The notes below the pieces were generated by a model. It was given only the letters and a program-made list of their open reading frames with translations, ran no database searches and had not been told where the DNA came from. Shown here in pieces: positions 1-8,002 of a stretch of 24,900 bases of DNA; positions within the stretch are counted from its first letter, which is position 1; each line of letters begins with the position of its first letter. Both the position numbers and the translations under genes were made by a program. This DNA comes from an uncultured Bacteroidota bacterium. GTDB taxonomy: Bacteria; Bacteroidota; Bacteroidia; Chitinophagales; Chitinophagaceae. The stretch is taken from assembly GCA_903851455.1 (NCBI GenBank), contig CAINOM010000212.1, positions 1 to 24,900 of the forward strand, given 5' to 3'.

Positions 1-282
1 AGCGACAAAGCCATATTGACCTCAGACAATCCGCGTAGTGAAGATCCCGAGCAGATACTGAACGACATGGAAGCCGGACTGACCCCACCGCAGAAAAGAA
101 AAAGCCTGCGCATTACAGACCGCAAAGAAGCGATAAAAGTGGCCTGCACATTGGCGCAGGCCGGCGATATAATACTGGTAGCAGGCAAGGGCCACGAGAC
201 GTACCAGGAAGTAAAAGGAGTAAAGCATCATTTTGATGACAGGGAAGTATTAACGGAAGCTTTTGAAACATTAAATAAGTAA
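1..282 (+). CDS. murE: UDP-MurNAc-tripeptide synthetase MurE, C-terminal fragment
   Basis: This is the last 93 codons of a gene that begins upstream of the window. MurE is a cytoplasmic ATP-dependent ligase that adds the third residue of the peptidoglycan stem peptide to UDP-MurNAc-L-Ala-D-Glu. The fragment carries the C-terminal ligase domain with DNPR at fragment residues 9-12, the motif that in characterised MurE enzymes selects meso-diaminopimelate over lysine, followed by E14. It also has the GKGHE loop at 62-66, whose Gly and Glu contact diaminopimelate in the E. coli enzyme. The meso-DAP assignment is therefore well supported by family knowledge. The next gene, mraY, starts 72 bases downstream in the same dcw operon. 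The last 22 codons are duplicated in tandem just after the stop codon (see the repeat entry). Confidence 0.95.
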   Translation, partial: SDKAILTSDNPRSEDPEQILNDMEAGLTPPQKRKSLRITDRKEAIKVACTLAQAGDIILVAGKGHETYQEVKGVKHHFDDREVLTEAFETLNK

Positions 283-348
283 AAGGTGTGAAGCACCATT
301 TTGAAGAGGGAAGTATTAACGGAAGCTTTTGAAACTTTAAATAAATAA
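212..348 (+). repeat. Tandem duplication of the murE 3' end; second copy is a frameshifted relic
   Basis: Unit 1 is 212-279 (68 bases, the coding end of murE) and unit 2 is 280-345 (66 bases, untranslated), each followed by TAA (280-282 and 346-348). I count six substitutions (219/287, 222/290, 228/296, 237/305, 270/336, 279/345) and one 2-base deletion near 306-308. All six substitutions fall at third codon positions of the murE frame and five are synonymous. The sixth, Asp to Glu, sits beside the deletion and depends on the alignment. The deletion frameshifts unit 2. The unit fills almost the whole murE-mraY spacer. Confidence 0.9.
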
Positions 349-354
349 CGGTAC

Positions 355-1626
355 ATGCTGTACTATTTGTTCACATACCTGCGCGATTCCATCCACCTTA
401 CGGGGGCGGGGGTGTTCAATTACATCACGTTCCGCGTGGCGATGGCCATCATACTATCGCTGGTCATTTCCATGCTCATGGGCAAGCGGCTGATCGCATT
501 TCTGCAGCGTAAGCAGATAGGCGAGACTGTCCGTGACCTGGGCCTGCAGGGCGAAGCACAGAAAAAAGGAACCCCAACTATGGGTGGGCTGATCATCATA
601 TCGGCTATACTTATACCCACGTTGCTGTTTGCACGCGTGCTCAATGTATACATCGTGCTTATGCTCGTCTCCACGGTATGGCTCGGCCTTGTTGGTTTCC
701 TCGATGATTATATCAAGGTATTCAAAAAGAACAAAGAAGGACTTGCAGGGCGCTTCAAAGTAATGGGCCAGGTAGGGCTGGGCATTATCATAGGTGTCAC
801 CATGTACTACAACAACCATGTGGTCATCAGCAGAGAAGTAGGCCCGGGCAACAACGGCCTGCACAGCACTGCCGAAAAACTCGAAGCAGGACAATTCAGC
901 AGGAAGGATGAAAATGGAAAAACGCAGGCATATGTTAATGTGAGAACAGCCACCACCACCATACCGTTCGTAAAGGGTCATGAATTCAGGTATGAAAAAA
1001 TAGCGGAGATATTTGGCGAGAAATATGTTGAGTACACCACGCCGATCATTTACATACTGTTTGTCATCTTCATCATAGTAGCCGTTTCTAACGGCGCCAA
1101 TATCACAGATGGTATTGATGGCCTGGCTACCGGTGTGTCTGCTATAATAGGCGTATGCCTTGGCGTCTTCGCCTATGTATCGGGTAACTACCTTTTTGCC
1201 GGCTATCTCAATATCATGGACATTCCAAACCTCGGCGAGCTCTCCATCTTCATTGGTGCATTTGTCGGGGCATGCGTCGGTTTCCTTTGGTACAATGCCT
1301 ATCCGGCACAGGTCTTCATGGGCGACACAGGCAGCCTGGCGCTTGGCGGCATTATCGCATCGCTGGCCATTATTGTGCGCAAAGAGTTATTGATACCCAT
1401 CATCTGCGGCATCTTCCTGGTGGAGAATATCTCTGTCGTATTGCAGGTGTGGTACTTCAAGCGCACCAAGAAGAAATATGGTGAAGGCAGGCGCATATTC
1501 AAGATGGCGCCGCTGCACCACCACTATCAGAAATTAGGATATCACGAATCGAAAATAGTAACGCGTTTCTGGATCATCGGGATTGTATTGGCGATCATGA
1601 GTATAGTAACATTAAAACTGCAATAG
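355..1626 (+). CDS. mraY: Phospho-N-acetylmuramoyl-pentapeptide transferase MraY
   Basis: MraY is the integral membrane enzyme that moves phospho-MurNAc-pentapeptide from UDP to undecaprenyl phosphate, giving lipid I. The 423-residue product is strongly hydrophobic, with about ten membrane segments, and shows the family motifs in order: the DD pair at 117-118 in [16 protein letters not shown], the N249..TDGIDGL block with Asp252 and Asp255, [11 protein letters not shown] from 322, and [11 protein letters not shown] with the His triad at 388-390. It is longer than E. coli MraY (360). The extra length lies at about 155-200, a hydrophilic stretch before the TTTIPFVKG segment, in what should be a periplasmic loop. 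The ATG at 355 gives a typical start for this phylum. Its stop codon overlaps the murD start by one base, which suggests translational coupling. Confidence 0.97.
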   Translation: MLYYLFTYLRDSIHLTGAGVFNYITFRVAMAIILSLVISMLMGKRLIAFLQRKQIGETVRDLGLQGEAQKKGTPTMGGLIIISAILIPTLLFARVLNVYIVLMLVSTVWLGLVGFLDDYIKVFKKNKEGLAGRFKVMGQVGLGIIIGVTMYYNNHVVISREVGPGNNGLHSTAEKLEAGQFSRKDENGKTQAYVNVRTATTTIPFVKGHEFRYEKIAEIFGEKYVEYTTPIIYILFVIFIIVAVSNGANITDGIDGLATGVSAIIGVCLGVFAYVSGNYLFAGYLNIMDIPNLGELSIFIGAFVGACVGFLWYNAYPAQVFMGDTGSLALGGIIASLAIIVRKELLIPIICGIFLVENISVVLQVWYFKRTKKKYGEGRRIFKMAPLHHHYQKLGYHESKIVTRFWIIGIVLAIMSIVTLKLQ

Positions 1627-2981
1627 TGAGTACAGACACAAAACGCCTCGTAATACTCGGCGCCGCTGAAAGCGGTGTAGGCGCAGCCTTGCTCGGTAAG
1701 CAGCAGGGATGGGACGTGTTTGTCAGCGATGGCGGAACTATAAAAGAGACCTTCAAAAGGGAGTTGCAGGACAGTGGGATAGCATTTGAAGAAGGCACTC
1801 ACACCAGTGATAAAATACTGAATGCAGTTTGCCTTGTAAAGAGCCCGGGCATCAGCGACAAAACACCGGTGATGAAACAGGTTCGGGCAGCAGGCATAGA
1901 GGTATGCAGTGAGATAGAGTTTGGCTACCGCTACAAGGGCGATAGTAAGATAATAGCTATCACCGGTAGCAATGGTAAAAGCACAACGACAAAGCTGACT
2001 TACACCATTCTGAAAAACGCAGACTATGATGTGGCAATGGTAGGCAACATAGGGTACAGTTTCGCCAGGCAGATTGCTGAGCGGCCGTGTAAGTGGTATG
2101 TAATGGAGATCAGCAGCTTTCAGCTCGATGATATCCACCAGTTCAGGCCAGATATTGCGGTGCTACTCAACATCACCCCCGACCACCTGGACCGGTACAA
2201 TTATGTGTTTGAGAATTATGTAGCCTCAAAATTCAGAATAACAGAAAACCAAAAGGCAAATGACTACTTCATAGTAAACATAGATGACAAAGTAATTAAA
2301 GAATATATCGCAACCCATTCCATTCACGCTACTACAATAAACTTTACGATGAGCGATAACAACATTGGCAACGAAGGCGGTTATATCAGCAATGATCGTC
2401 TTCACATAGACTTCGACGGGGATTACCTCGATATGTCGATACACGACCTCTCCATAAAAGGGAGACACAATCAATACAACAGTATGGCAGCGGGAATATC
2501 AGCGCGTATAGCAGGCGTGAGAAAGGAAAAGTTGCGTGAGACATTCTCGGCCTTCGAAGGGTTGGAACACCGCCTTGAATTTGTGGCCACCGTACGCGGC
2601 GTGGATTTTATCAACGATAGCAAGGCAACAAATGTGAACTCGGTATGGTTCGCACTCGAAAGCATGAAAAAGCCGGTAGTGCTGATACTCGGCGGACAGG
2701 ACAAAGGAAATGATTACAACGAAATAATGGACCTCGTGAAGGAAAAGGTACACGCAATCGTATGCATGGGTGTAGACAATACCCCTATTCATGCGGCATT
2801 CGATAATGTCGTGGAAGCAATGGTAGATACCAACAGTGCGGAAGCAGCAGTAAAGGCAGCCTACAGGCTTGCCCAGGGTAATGACGTGGTATTACTCTCC
2901 CCGGCTTGCGCCAGTTTCGATCTCTTCAAGAATTATGAAGACAGGGGTGCACAGTTTAAAGAAGCAGTGAAGAATTTATAG
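1626..2981 (+). CDS. murD: UDP-MurNAc-L-alanine:D-glutamate ligase MurD
   Basis: MurD is the cytoplasmic ligase adding D-Glu to UDP-MurNAc-L-Ala. The 451-residue length is normal for the family. An N-terminal UDP-binding domain comes first, then the ATP P-loop GSNGKSTTT at 114-122, NITPDHLDRY at 182-191, GRHNQYNSMAA around 279-289, EGLEHRLE at 311-318, NDSKATN at 330-336, and the C-terminal LSPACASFDLFKNYEDRG at 424-441. The start is GTG at 1626, overlapping the mraY TAG as TAGTG; no better upstream ATG exists, and the N-terminus aligns well from here (KRLVILGAAESGVGAA). The one-base overlap argues for coupled translation with mraY. Confidence 0.96.
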   Translation: MSTDTKRLVILGAAESGVGAALLGKQQGWDVFVSDGGTIKETFKRELQDSGIAFEEGTHTSDKILNAVCLVKSPGISDKTPVMKQVRAAGIEVCSEIEFGYRYKGDSKIIAITGSNGKSTTTKLTYTILKNADYDVAMVGNIGYSFARQIAERPCKWYVMEISSFQLDDIHQFRPDIAVLLNITPDHLDRYNYVFENYVASKFRITENQKANDYFIVNIDDKVIKEYIATHSIHATTINFTMSDNNIGNEGGYISNDRLHIDFDGDYLDMSIHDLSIKGRHNQYNSMAAGISARIAGVRKEKLRETFSAFEGLEHRLEFVATVRGVDFINDSKATNVNSVWFALESMKKPVVLILGGQDKGNDYNEIMDLVKEKVHAIVCMGVDNTPIHAAFDNVVEAMVDTNSAEAAVKAAYRLAQGNDVVLLSPACASFDLFKNYEDRGAQFKEAVKNL

Positions 2982-3017
2982 TTTTTGAATTTTGATGTTT
3001 AACTTTTGAATTTAGGA
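2982..3017 (+). promoter_or_regulatory. A/T-rich murD-ftsW spacer with two TTTTGAATTT repeats
   Basis: The 36-base spacer carries TTTTGAATTT at 2983-2992 and again at 3004-3013, ending in AGGA directly before the ftsW ATG. The same decamer occurs three times in the murG-murC spacer. A/T-rich leaders instead of strong Shine-Dalgarno sites are usual in Bacteroidota, so this may be a translation-initiation leader. No function is proven. Confidence 0.45.
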
Positions 3018-4349
3018 ATGGCAGACCACATGAAACAATTGCTGACGAAGACGAAGGGCGACCAGGTTATCTGGGGCGTGGTCGTGCTGCTGTCTTTTAT
3101 CAGCTTACTGGCGGTCTACAGTAGCACGGGATCGCTGGCTTACCGAATGGAGAAGAACTCGAGCTATTACCTCGTGAAGCAGGTAATGGTATTGGGCCTT
3201 GGCTTGCTCATTACTTACTGGGTCCATAAGATCAACTACACCAAGTTCGCCCGCATAGCAGTGATACTATATTTATTAAGCCTGCCGTTGCTGGTATACA
3301 CTTTATTTTTCGGCACCAGCCTCAATGAAGGCTCACGCTGGATAAAGCTCCCGGTTATCAACCTTACGTTCCAGACTTCCGACCTTGCGAAACTCGCGCT
3401 CTTCATGTTCCTGGCACGCGTACTGAGCATGAAGCAGGACGTGATAAAAGACCTGAAAAAGGGATTTATACCGGTACTGTTACCCATGCTCTTTACCTGC
3501 GCACTGATAGCTCCAGCCAATCTGTCCACAGCATTGATGTTGGGCGCCACCTGCAGTATAGTATTCTTTATCGGCCGTGTACAGGTGAAGCACCTGTTGT
3601 TGCTTGGTGCTGTTGGTATAATAGGGATCTCAGTATTGTTTACTGTTTCCAAGCTCACGGGTTTCGGCAGGGCCAAGACCTGGCAGCAGCGTATAGAAGA
3701 CTTCGCCGGTGGAAAAAAGAAGGACGGAAAAACAGAAGATGTATACCAGGTGCAGCAGGCCAAAATAGCGATCGCAAATGGTGGCATCGCAGGAAGGGGC
3801 CCTGGCAAAAGTTTGCAGAAGAACTTTTTGCCGCATCCATATTCGGATTTCATCTTCGCCATAATTGTTGAGGAATATGGACTGATAGGCGGCACAGTGG
3901 TGACGATGCTTTACCTGCTGTTCCTGTGGCGCAGCATACTCATATTCAAGCGGTGCCCCTTTGCATTCGGTGCGTTCCTTGCCGTGGGGTTGAGCATTAC
4001 GCTTGTATTCCAGGCCATGCTGAACATGGCTGTGAATGTGCATCTCGTTCCGGTGACAGGGCTTACACTCCCGATGATCAGTATGGGGGGGTCTTCCATT
4101 TGGTTCACCAGCATCGCCATCGGTATAGTACTTAGTGTGAGCCGGTATGTAGATGAAATGGAAGGTGTAAAGAAGCCGGAAAGAAAGCCGAGGAAGAAAG
4201 TAACAGAACGGACTTTCGATGAACCGGCAGAAGATGCAAACGAAGAAGAAACAGAACAGGCCGCAACAGAGCAAATAGCCGTAGCAGCGCTGGAAGGAAA
4301 TAAAAGCAAAAAAACAACAACAGGAAAATCGCCGGTACCGGCAGTATAA
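3018..4349 (+). CDS. ftsW: Septal peptidoglycan polymerase FtsW (SEDS family)
   Basis: FtsW is the SEDS-family glycosyltransferase that polymerises lipid II at the division site with a class B PBP. The 443-residue protein has about ten membrane segments between residues 18 and 375. Family motifs include GSRWI at 105-109 and TSDLAKLAL at 120-128. The LPHPYSDFIFAIIVEEYG block at 271-288 contains Asp277, which aligns with the catalytic Asp of RodA/FtsW, and GLTLPMISMGGSS lies at 348-360. A hydrophilic tail of about 65 residues follows the last helix: first basic (KKPERKPRKK), then acidic (EDANEEETEQ). I prefer ATG 3018; an in-frame TTG at 3006 lies inside a spacer repeat. The murG start follows after one base. 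Confidence 0.95.
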   Translation: MADHMKQLLTKTKGDQVIWGVVVLLSFISLLAVYSSTGSLAYRMEKNSSYYLVKQVMVLGLGLLITYWVHKINYTKFARIAVILYLLSLPLLVYTLFFGTSLNEGSRWIKLPVINLTFQTSDLAKLALFMFLARVLSMKQDVIKDLKKGFIPVLLPMLFTCALIAPANLSTALMLGATCSIVFFIGRVQVKHLLLLGAVGIIGISVLFTVSKLTGFGRAKTWQQRIEDFAGGKKKDGKTEDVYQVQQAKIAIANGGIAGRGPGKSLQKNFLPHPYSDFIFAIIVEEYGLIGGTVVTMLYLLFLWRSILIFKRCPFAFGAFLAVGLSITLVFQAMLNMAVNVHLVPVTGLTLPMISMGGSSIWFTSIAIGIVLSVSRYVDEMEGVKKPERKPRKKVTERTFDEPAEDANEEETEQAATEQIAVAALEGNKSKKTTTGKSPVPAV

Positions 4350-4350
4350 T

Positions 4351-5448
4351 ATGAGTGCATTACGTGTCATAATAGCAGGAGGAGGAACCGGCGGGCATAT
4401 ATTCCCCGCAGTAGCGGTGGGGCATGCGCTCCAGCGGCTGCGCCCCGGTACCGAATTGCTGTTTGTTGGCGCAAAGGGCAAAATGGAAATGGAAAAAGTG
4501 CCACAGGAAGGGTTCCAGATAATAGGATTGGATATCGCAGGATTTAACAGGGGCAGTATTTTAAAAAATCTCTCACTGCCCTTTAAATTGATCAAGAGCC
4601 GGATGCAGGCCAAAAGCATCATAAGACAGTTCAAACCGGGGATTATAGTTGGCGTAGGGGGATACGCCAGCTTCCCGGTTTTGAATACCGGCCAGGGTAT
4701 GAACATCCCTACGCTGATACAGGAACAAAATTCTTTCGCAGGAAAGAGCAATAAAATATTGGGCAGAAAAGCAAAGGCAATATGTGTGGCTTACGAGAAC
4801 ATGGAGCAGTTCTTTCCCAAGGATAAAATAATAATAACGGGCAACCCGGTACGCAAAAGTATTTCGGATATGAAATGCTCAGGCAGCGAAGGAAAAGCTT
4901 ACTTCGGGTTGCAGCAGGGCGTAAAGACAATACTGATAGTGGGGGGCAGCCTCGGCGCAAAATCAATAAATGAAAGCATAGATGCGCGGCTCGATGAACT
5001 GATGAAGGAAGATGTGCAGTTGATATGGCAAACAGGCAAGCCTTACTACGAGCAGGCTAAAGCACGTGCCGAAGGTTATAGCAGTAAAGTAAAAGTGCAT
5101 GAATTTATAAAAGAAATGGATAAAGCTTATGCCGCAGCTGATATCGTGATTTCAAGAGCGGGAGCACTTGCGATTGCGGAGTTGTGCATAGCTGGTCGAC
5201 CTGTAATATTTGTGCCTTACCCGCATGCGGCAGAGGATCATCAGACCAGCAATGCAATGGCCTTGGTGAAGCGGAACGCGGCAATACTGGTAAAAGACAA
5301 TGAAGCGCCGACAGAACTGGTGAAGAAGCTGAAAGAGCTGTTAAAAGATGATGCGACACAACAGAGGATGTCCGTGAATCTTAAAAGCATGGCAATAAAA
5401 GATGCAGACGAACGAATAGCGCAGAAAGTGGTGGAACTAAGTAATTAA
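4351..5448 (+). CDS. murG: Lipid II-forming GlcNAc transferase MurG
   Basis: MurG is a peripheral GT28 glycosyltransferase on the inner membrane face; it adds GlcNAc from UDP-GlcNAc to lipid I to give lipid II. The 365-residue length is standard. Motifs seen are GGGTGGHIFPA at 10-20 (lipid-side glycine loop), GVGGYASFP at 101-109, ITGNPVR at 162-168, GGSLGAKSIN at 198-207, SRAGALAIAEL at 268-278, and the nucleotide-sugar pocket PYPHAAEDHQTSNA at 289-302. It starts one base after the ftsW stop, so the two genes are probably coupled; this places the enzyme that makes lipid II next to the enzyme that polymerises it. Confidence 0.97.
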   Translation: MSALRVIIAGGGTGGHIFPAVAVGHALQRLRPGTELLFVGAKGKMEMEKVPQEGFQIIGLDIAGFNRGSILKNLSLPFKLIKSRMQAKSIIRQFKPGIIVGVGGYASFPVLNTGQGMNIPTLIQEQNSFAGKSNKILGRKAKAICVAYENMEQFFPKDKIIITGNPVRKSISDMKCSGSEGKAYFGLQQGVKTILIVGGSLGAKSINESIDARLDELMKEDVQLIWQTGKPYYEQAKARAEGYSSKVKVHEFIKEMDKAYAAADIVISRAGALAIAELCIAGRPVIFVPYPHAAEDHQTSNAMALVKRNAAILVKDNEAPTELVKKLKELLKDDATQQRMSVNLKSMAIKDADERIAQKVVELSN

Positions 5449-5460
5449 CTGGTTAATAGG

Positions 5461-5497
5461 TTTTTTTGAATTTTGGCTTTTGAATTTTGAATTTGTA
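5461..5497 (+). promoter_or_regulatory. A/T-rich murG-murC spacer with three TTTTGAATTT repeats
   Basis: TTTTGAATTT occurs at 5464-5473, 5478-5487 and 5485-5494 (the last two overlap), ending three bases before the murC ATG. The layout resembles the murD-ftsW spacer. One frame through the repeat is open, which creates a spurious in-frame TTG start for murC at 5480. Its role is not known; a leader for translation initiation is one reading. Confidence 0.45.
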
Positions 5498-6856
5498 ATG
5501 AACGTAAGGGAAATAAGAAGGGTATACTTCATAGGCATCGGTGGCATCGGCATGAGTGCGCTTGCGCGCTTCTTCCGTGAGCAGGGCGCTGTAGTAAGTG
5601 GCTATGATAAAACCGAAACCGACCTTACAAAGCAGCTGGCCGTTGAAGGAATGAGTGTACACTACACCGATGATGAGTCGCTGCTGGACAAAGACACCCA
5701 GCTGGTAGTCTATACTCCTGCCATTCCTAAAGATCACAAAGAGCTCAACTGGTATATCAATAATAAATTCCCCGTTTACAAGCGCAGCGATGTGTTGCAG
5801 TGGATCACGGAAGCTATGCATGCTGTTACAGTAGCGGGCACCCATGGCAAGACAACAATATCCACCATGACGGCCTACCTGCTACGTGAAACAGGTTATG
5901 GCTGCAATGCCTTCCTCGGCGGCATTTCAGTAAACTATGGTGGCAATTACTGGCACAGCGACAGAAATGTTGCCGTGGTTGAAGCAGATGAATACGACCG
6001 TAGCTTCCTGAAGCTGCGCCCGGATATAGCAGTGCTTACTTCTATGGATGCCGATCACCTGGATATTTATGGCACCGTGGAGGAAATGGAAGCCGCCTTT
6101 ATTCAGTACACAAAAAATATCAAGCCCGGCGGCACACTGCTGGTAAAACATGGCCTGCACAGGGAAGCTGAGCTGCGCGGCACACACACACTTACGTACA
6201 GCCTGCAAAACGATGCTGCAGATGTTTACGCTGAGAATATAACCCAGAAAAATGGCGGCTATGTTTTCGATGTAAAAGGCGTGGATTGCGTACTGGAACA
6301 GATACACTTGCCGATTGGAGGTATGCACAATGTGGAGAATGCGGTAGCGGCTATAGCAGTTACGCAATTGCTGGGGATAGATGGCGCCGCGGTAAAGCGT
6401 GTGCTTCCCGGATTTAAAGGCGTAAAACGCCGCTTCGAATATGTAGTAAAGACCGACAAAATGGTGTACATCGACGACTACGCGCACCATCCGGAGGAAC
6501 TCGCTGCACTTATAAAGAGTGCCAAACGTTTATTCCCCGGTCGTAAATGCGTGATCTGTTTTCAGCCGCATCTGTTCAGTCGCACGCGCGACCTGGTCGA
6601 TGGTTTTGCAGCCAGCCTGGACATGGCCGATGAGGTATTGTTGCTCGACATTTATCCGGCAAGGGAATTGCCTATGGAAGGAGTGACATCAAAGATGATA
6701 GCAGACAAAATGGTCAATCGCGCGCATACCATTATGTCAAAAGACGCAGTGCTGGAATATGTAAAAGTTGCTCCGCTCAATATGTTTATTACGGCAGGAG
6801 CAGGAGACATTGACAAATTAGTAGAACCGGTCAAAAATATATTATTGCAGAAATAA
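5498..6856 (+). CDS. murC: UDP-N-acetylmuramate:L-alanine ligase MurC
   Basis: MurC starts the stem peptide by joining L-Ala to UDP-MurNAc, using ATP, in the cytoplasm. From ATG 5498 the product is 452 residues. It shows the N-terminal glycine loop GIGGIGM at 13-19, the P-loop GTHGKTT at 114-120, EADEYDRSF at 162-170 (the MurC signature), MDADHLDIYG at 183-192, PIGGMHNVENA at 272-282, DDYAHHP at 326-332 and YPARELP at 386-392. A TTG six codons upstream is in frame but lies in the spacer repeat, so I reject it as a start. Its TAA overlaps the ftsQ ATG by one base. No ddl or murB follows, in contrast to the enterobacterial dcw order. Confidence 0.96.
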   Translation: MNVREIRRVYFIGIGGIGMSALARFFREQGAVVSGYDKTETDLTKQLAVEGMSVHYTDDESLLDKDTQLVVYTPAIPKDHKELNWYINNKFPVYKRSDVLQWITEAMHAVTVAGTHGKTTISTMTAYLLRETGYGCNAFLGGISVNYGGNYWHSDRNVAVVEADEYDRSFLKLRPDIAVLTSMDADHLDIYGTVEEMEAAFIQYTKNIKPGGTLLVKHGLHREAELRGTHTLTYSLQNDAADVYAENITQKNGGYVFDVKGVDCVLEQIHLPIGGMHNVENAVAAIAVTQLLGIDGAAVKRVLPGFKGVKRRFEYVVKTDKMVYIDDYAHHPEELAALIKSAKRLFPGRKCVICFQPHLFSRTRDLVDGFAASLDMADEVLLLDIYPARELPMEGVTSKMIADKMVNRAHTIMSKDAVLEYVKVAPLNMFITAGAGDIDKLVEPVKNILLQK

Positions 6857-7980
6857 TGGCAGTGAAACGCAAAATATCAGTACGCAAAATATTGCAGGTG
6901 TTCCTTACCGTGGTGGTGAGTACAGGCTGCATTATTGCTATTGTGAGCGCTTCTAAGATCGAGGATCATAAGATGCTTGCTGGCGTGGCTGTGCACATTA
7001 AGAACGATAAGAAGTACCACTTCATAGAGGAAAAGGAGATCATGGACCTCGCCATCAACAACAGGAGTATTGATGTGATGAACACCCCTGTTGCCAATCT
7101 GGATATCAGGAGCATGGAGCAGGTGATCACAGCCGATCCATGGGTGGCCAATGCACAGGTGTTTATCGATAACGACCACATCCTGCACATGTACGTTACA
7201 CAGCGTGTACCTGTTGTTCGGATCTTCGGGCAGGATAGCCGCAGCTATTACATGGACGCGACACTGAGCCTCATGCCGTTGTCTGAAAATTATGTTTACT
7301 ATACTGCTGTAGTAACGAATGTACCGGAACTCAAAGACGACAGCACCGGCTGGGCGCTCAGAAGACAGATATTTAAGCTGGTGAGCACCATCCAGGCAGA
7401 TACATTCTGGAGCGCGCAGATATCGCAGCTGATTGTCGATACGGCAGGCACATTCGAGCTCGTTCCTGTTTTAGGCGATCAGAGAATATTGTTTGGCGAC
7501 ACATCGGGTATGAACGACAAGTTCAGCAATCTATTTGTCTTCTATAAAAATGTGCTCAACCGCATAGGCTGGGATAAATATGAAACACTCGACCTCCGCT
7601 TCAGGGGCCAGGTAGTTGCATCGCCGGCAATTCCATACACCGGCCCCGTAGATAAGGCGGTATCAGCGATGAACTGGATAAACAGCATCGTGGAAACTGA
7701 AGCTAAAAATGATGCAAAAGATTCAACACGCACTGCCGATGCAAAAACAACCCATGTGCCGGTGGTAAAAGCAGCGCCGCAACAGACCGGCAAAGTTGTA
7801 CCAAAAACAAAACCGCAGCCAAAACCGGCTGCGAAGGCCGCGCCGAAAAAAGTGGTAAAGCCACAGGCAAACAAGCCGCACCCGGCACCGAAAGCAAAAT
7901 CAACGGATAACAAAAGCAATAAAGATAAAAATAAGAAACAGGCTTCACCCAAGTACGTGTATCCTGAAAAAAGCAATTAA
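6856..7980 (+). CDS. ftsQ: Cell division protein FtsQ with a basic Lys/Pro/Ala-rich tail
   Basis: FtsQ is a bitopic divisome protein whose periplasmic part bridges early and late division proteins. Identification rests on position between murC and ftsA, a short basic N-terminus (KRKISVRK), one membrane segment at about 11-31, a POTRA-like stretch at about 40-120 (including VANAQVFIDNDHILHMYVTQRVPVVRI in consecutive pieces), and a beta-rich domain ending near 252 (ETLDLRFRGQVVA). Residues ~283-374 form a low-complexity tail rich in Lys, Pro, Ala and Gln, predicted to be periplasmic. FtsQ diverges quickly, so sequence evidence alone is weaker than for its neighbours. The gene overlaps the murC stop by one base and ends 22 bases before ftsA. 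Confidence 0.88.
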   Translation: MAVKRKISVRKILQVFLTVVVSTGCIIAIVSASKIEDHKMLAGVAVHIKNDKKYHFIEEKEIMDLAINNRSIDVMNTPVANLDIRSMEQVITADPWVANAQVFIDNDHILHMYVTQRVPVVRIFGQDSRSYYMDATLSLMPLSENYVYYTAVVTNVPELKDDSTGWALRRQIFKLVSTIQADTFWSAQISQLIVDTAGTFELVPVLGDQRILFGDTSGMNDKFSNLFVFYKNVLNRIGWDKYETLDLRFRGQVVASPAIPYTGPVDKAVSAMNWINSIVETEAKNDAKDSTRTADAKTTHVPVVKAAPQQTGKVVPKTKPQPKPAAKAAPKKVVKPQANKPHPAPKAKSTDNKSNKDKNKKQASPKYVYPEKSN

Positions 7981-8002
7981 CAATTTTTAAAACCGCAGCA
8001 AC

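Noticed and set aside
454..981. Minus-strand open frame (175 codons) opposite mraY
   Set aside because: Shadow of a conserved membrane enzyme; the His/Tyr/Cys-rich product has no family resemblance.
3006..3017. TTG start for ftsW four codons upstream of ATG 3018
   Set aside because: The TTG lies within the TTTTGAATTT spacer repeat; ATG 3018, preceded by AGGA, is a better start.
3630..4751. Long open frame on the minus strand (373 codons) across ftsW and murG
   Set aside because: It lies fully opposite two well-identified genes; its product is Cys-rich without recognisable motifs, as expected for an antisense shadow.
5480..5497. TTG start for murC six codons upstream of ATG 5498
   Set aside because: It arises from the TTTTGAATTT repeat being open in one frame; MurC conservation begins after ATG 5498.
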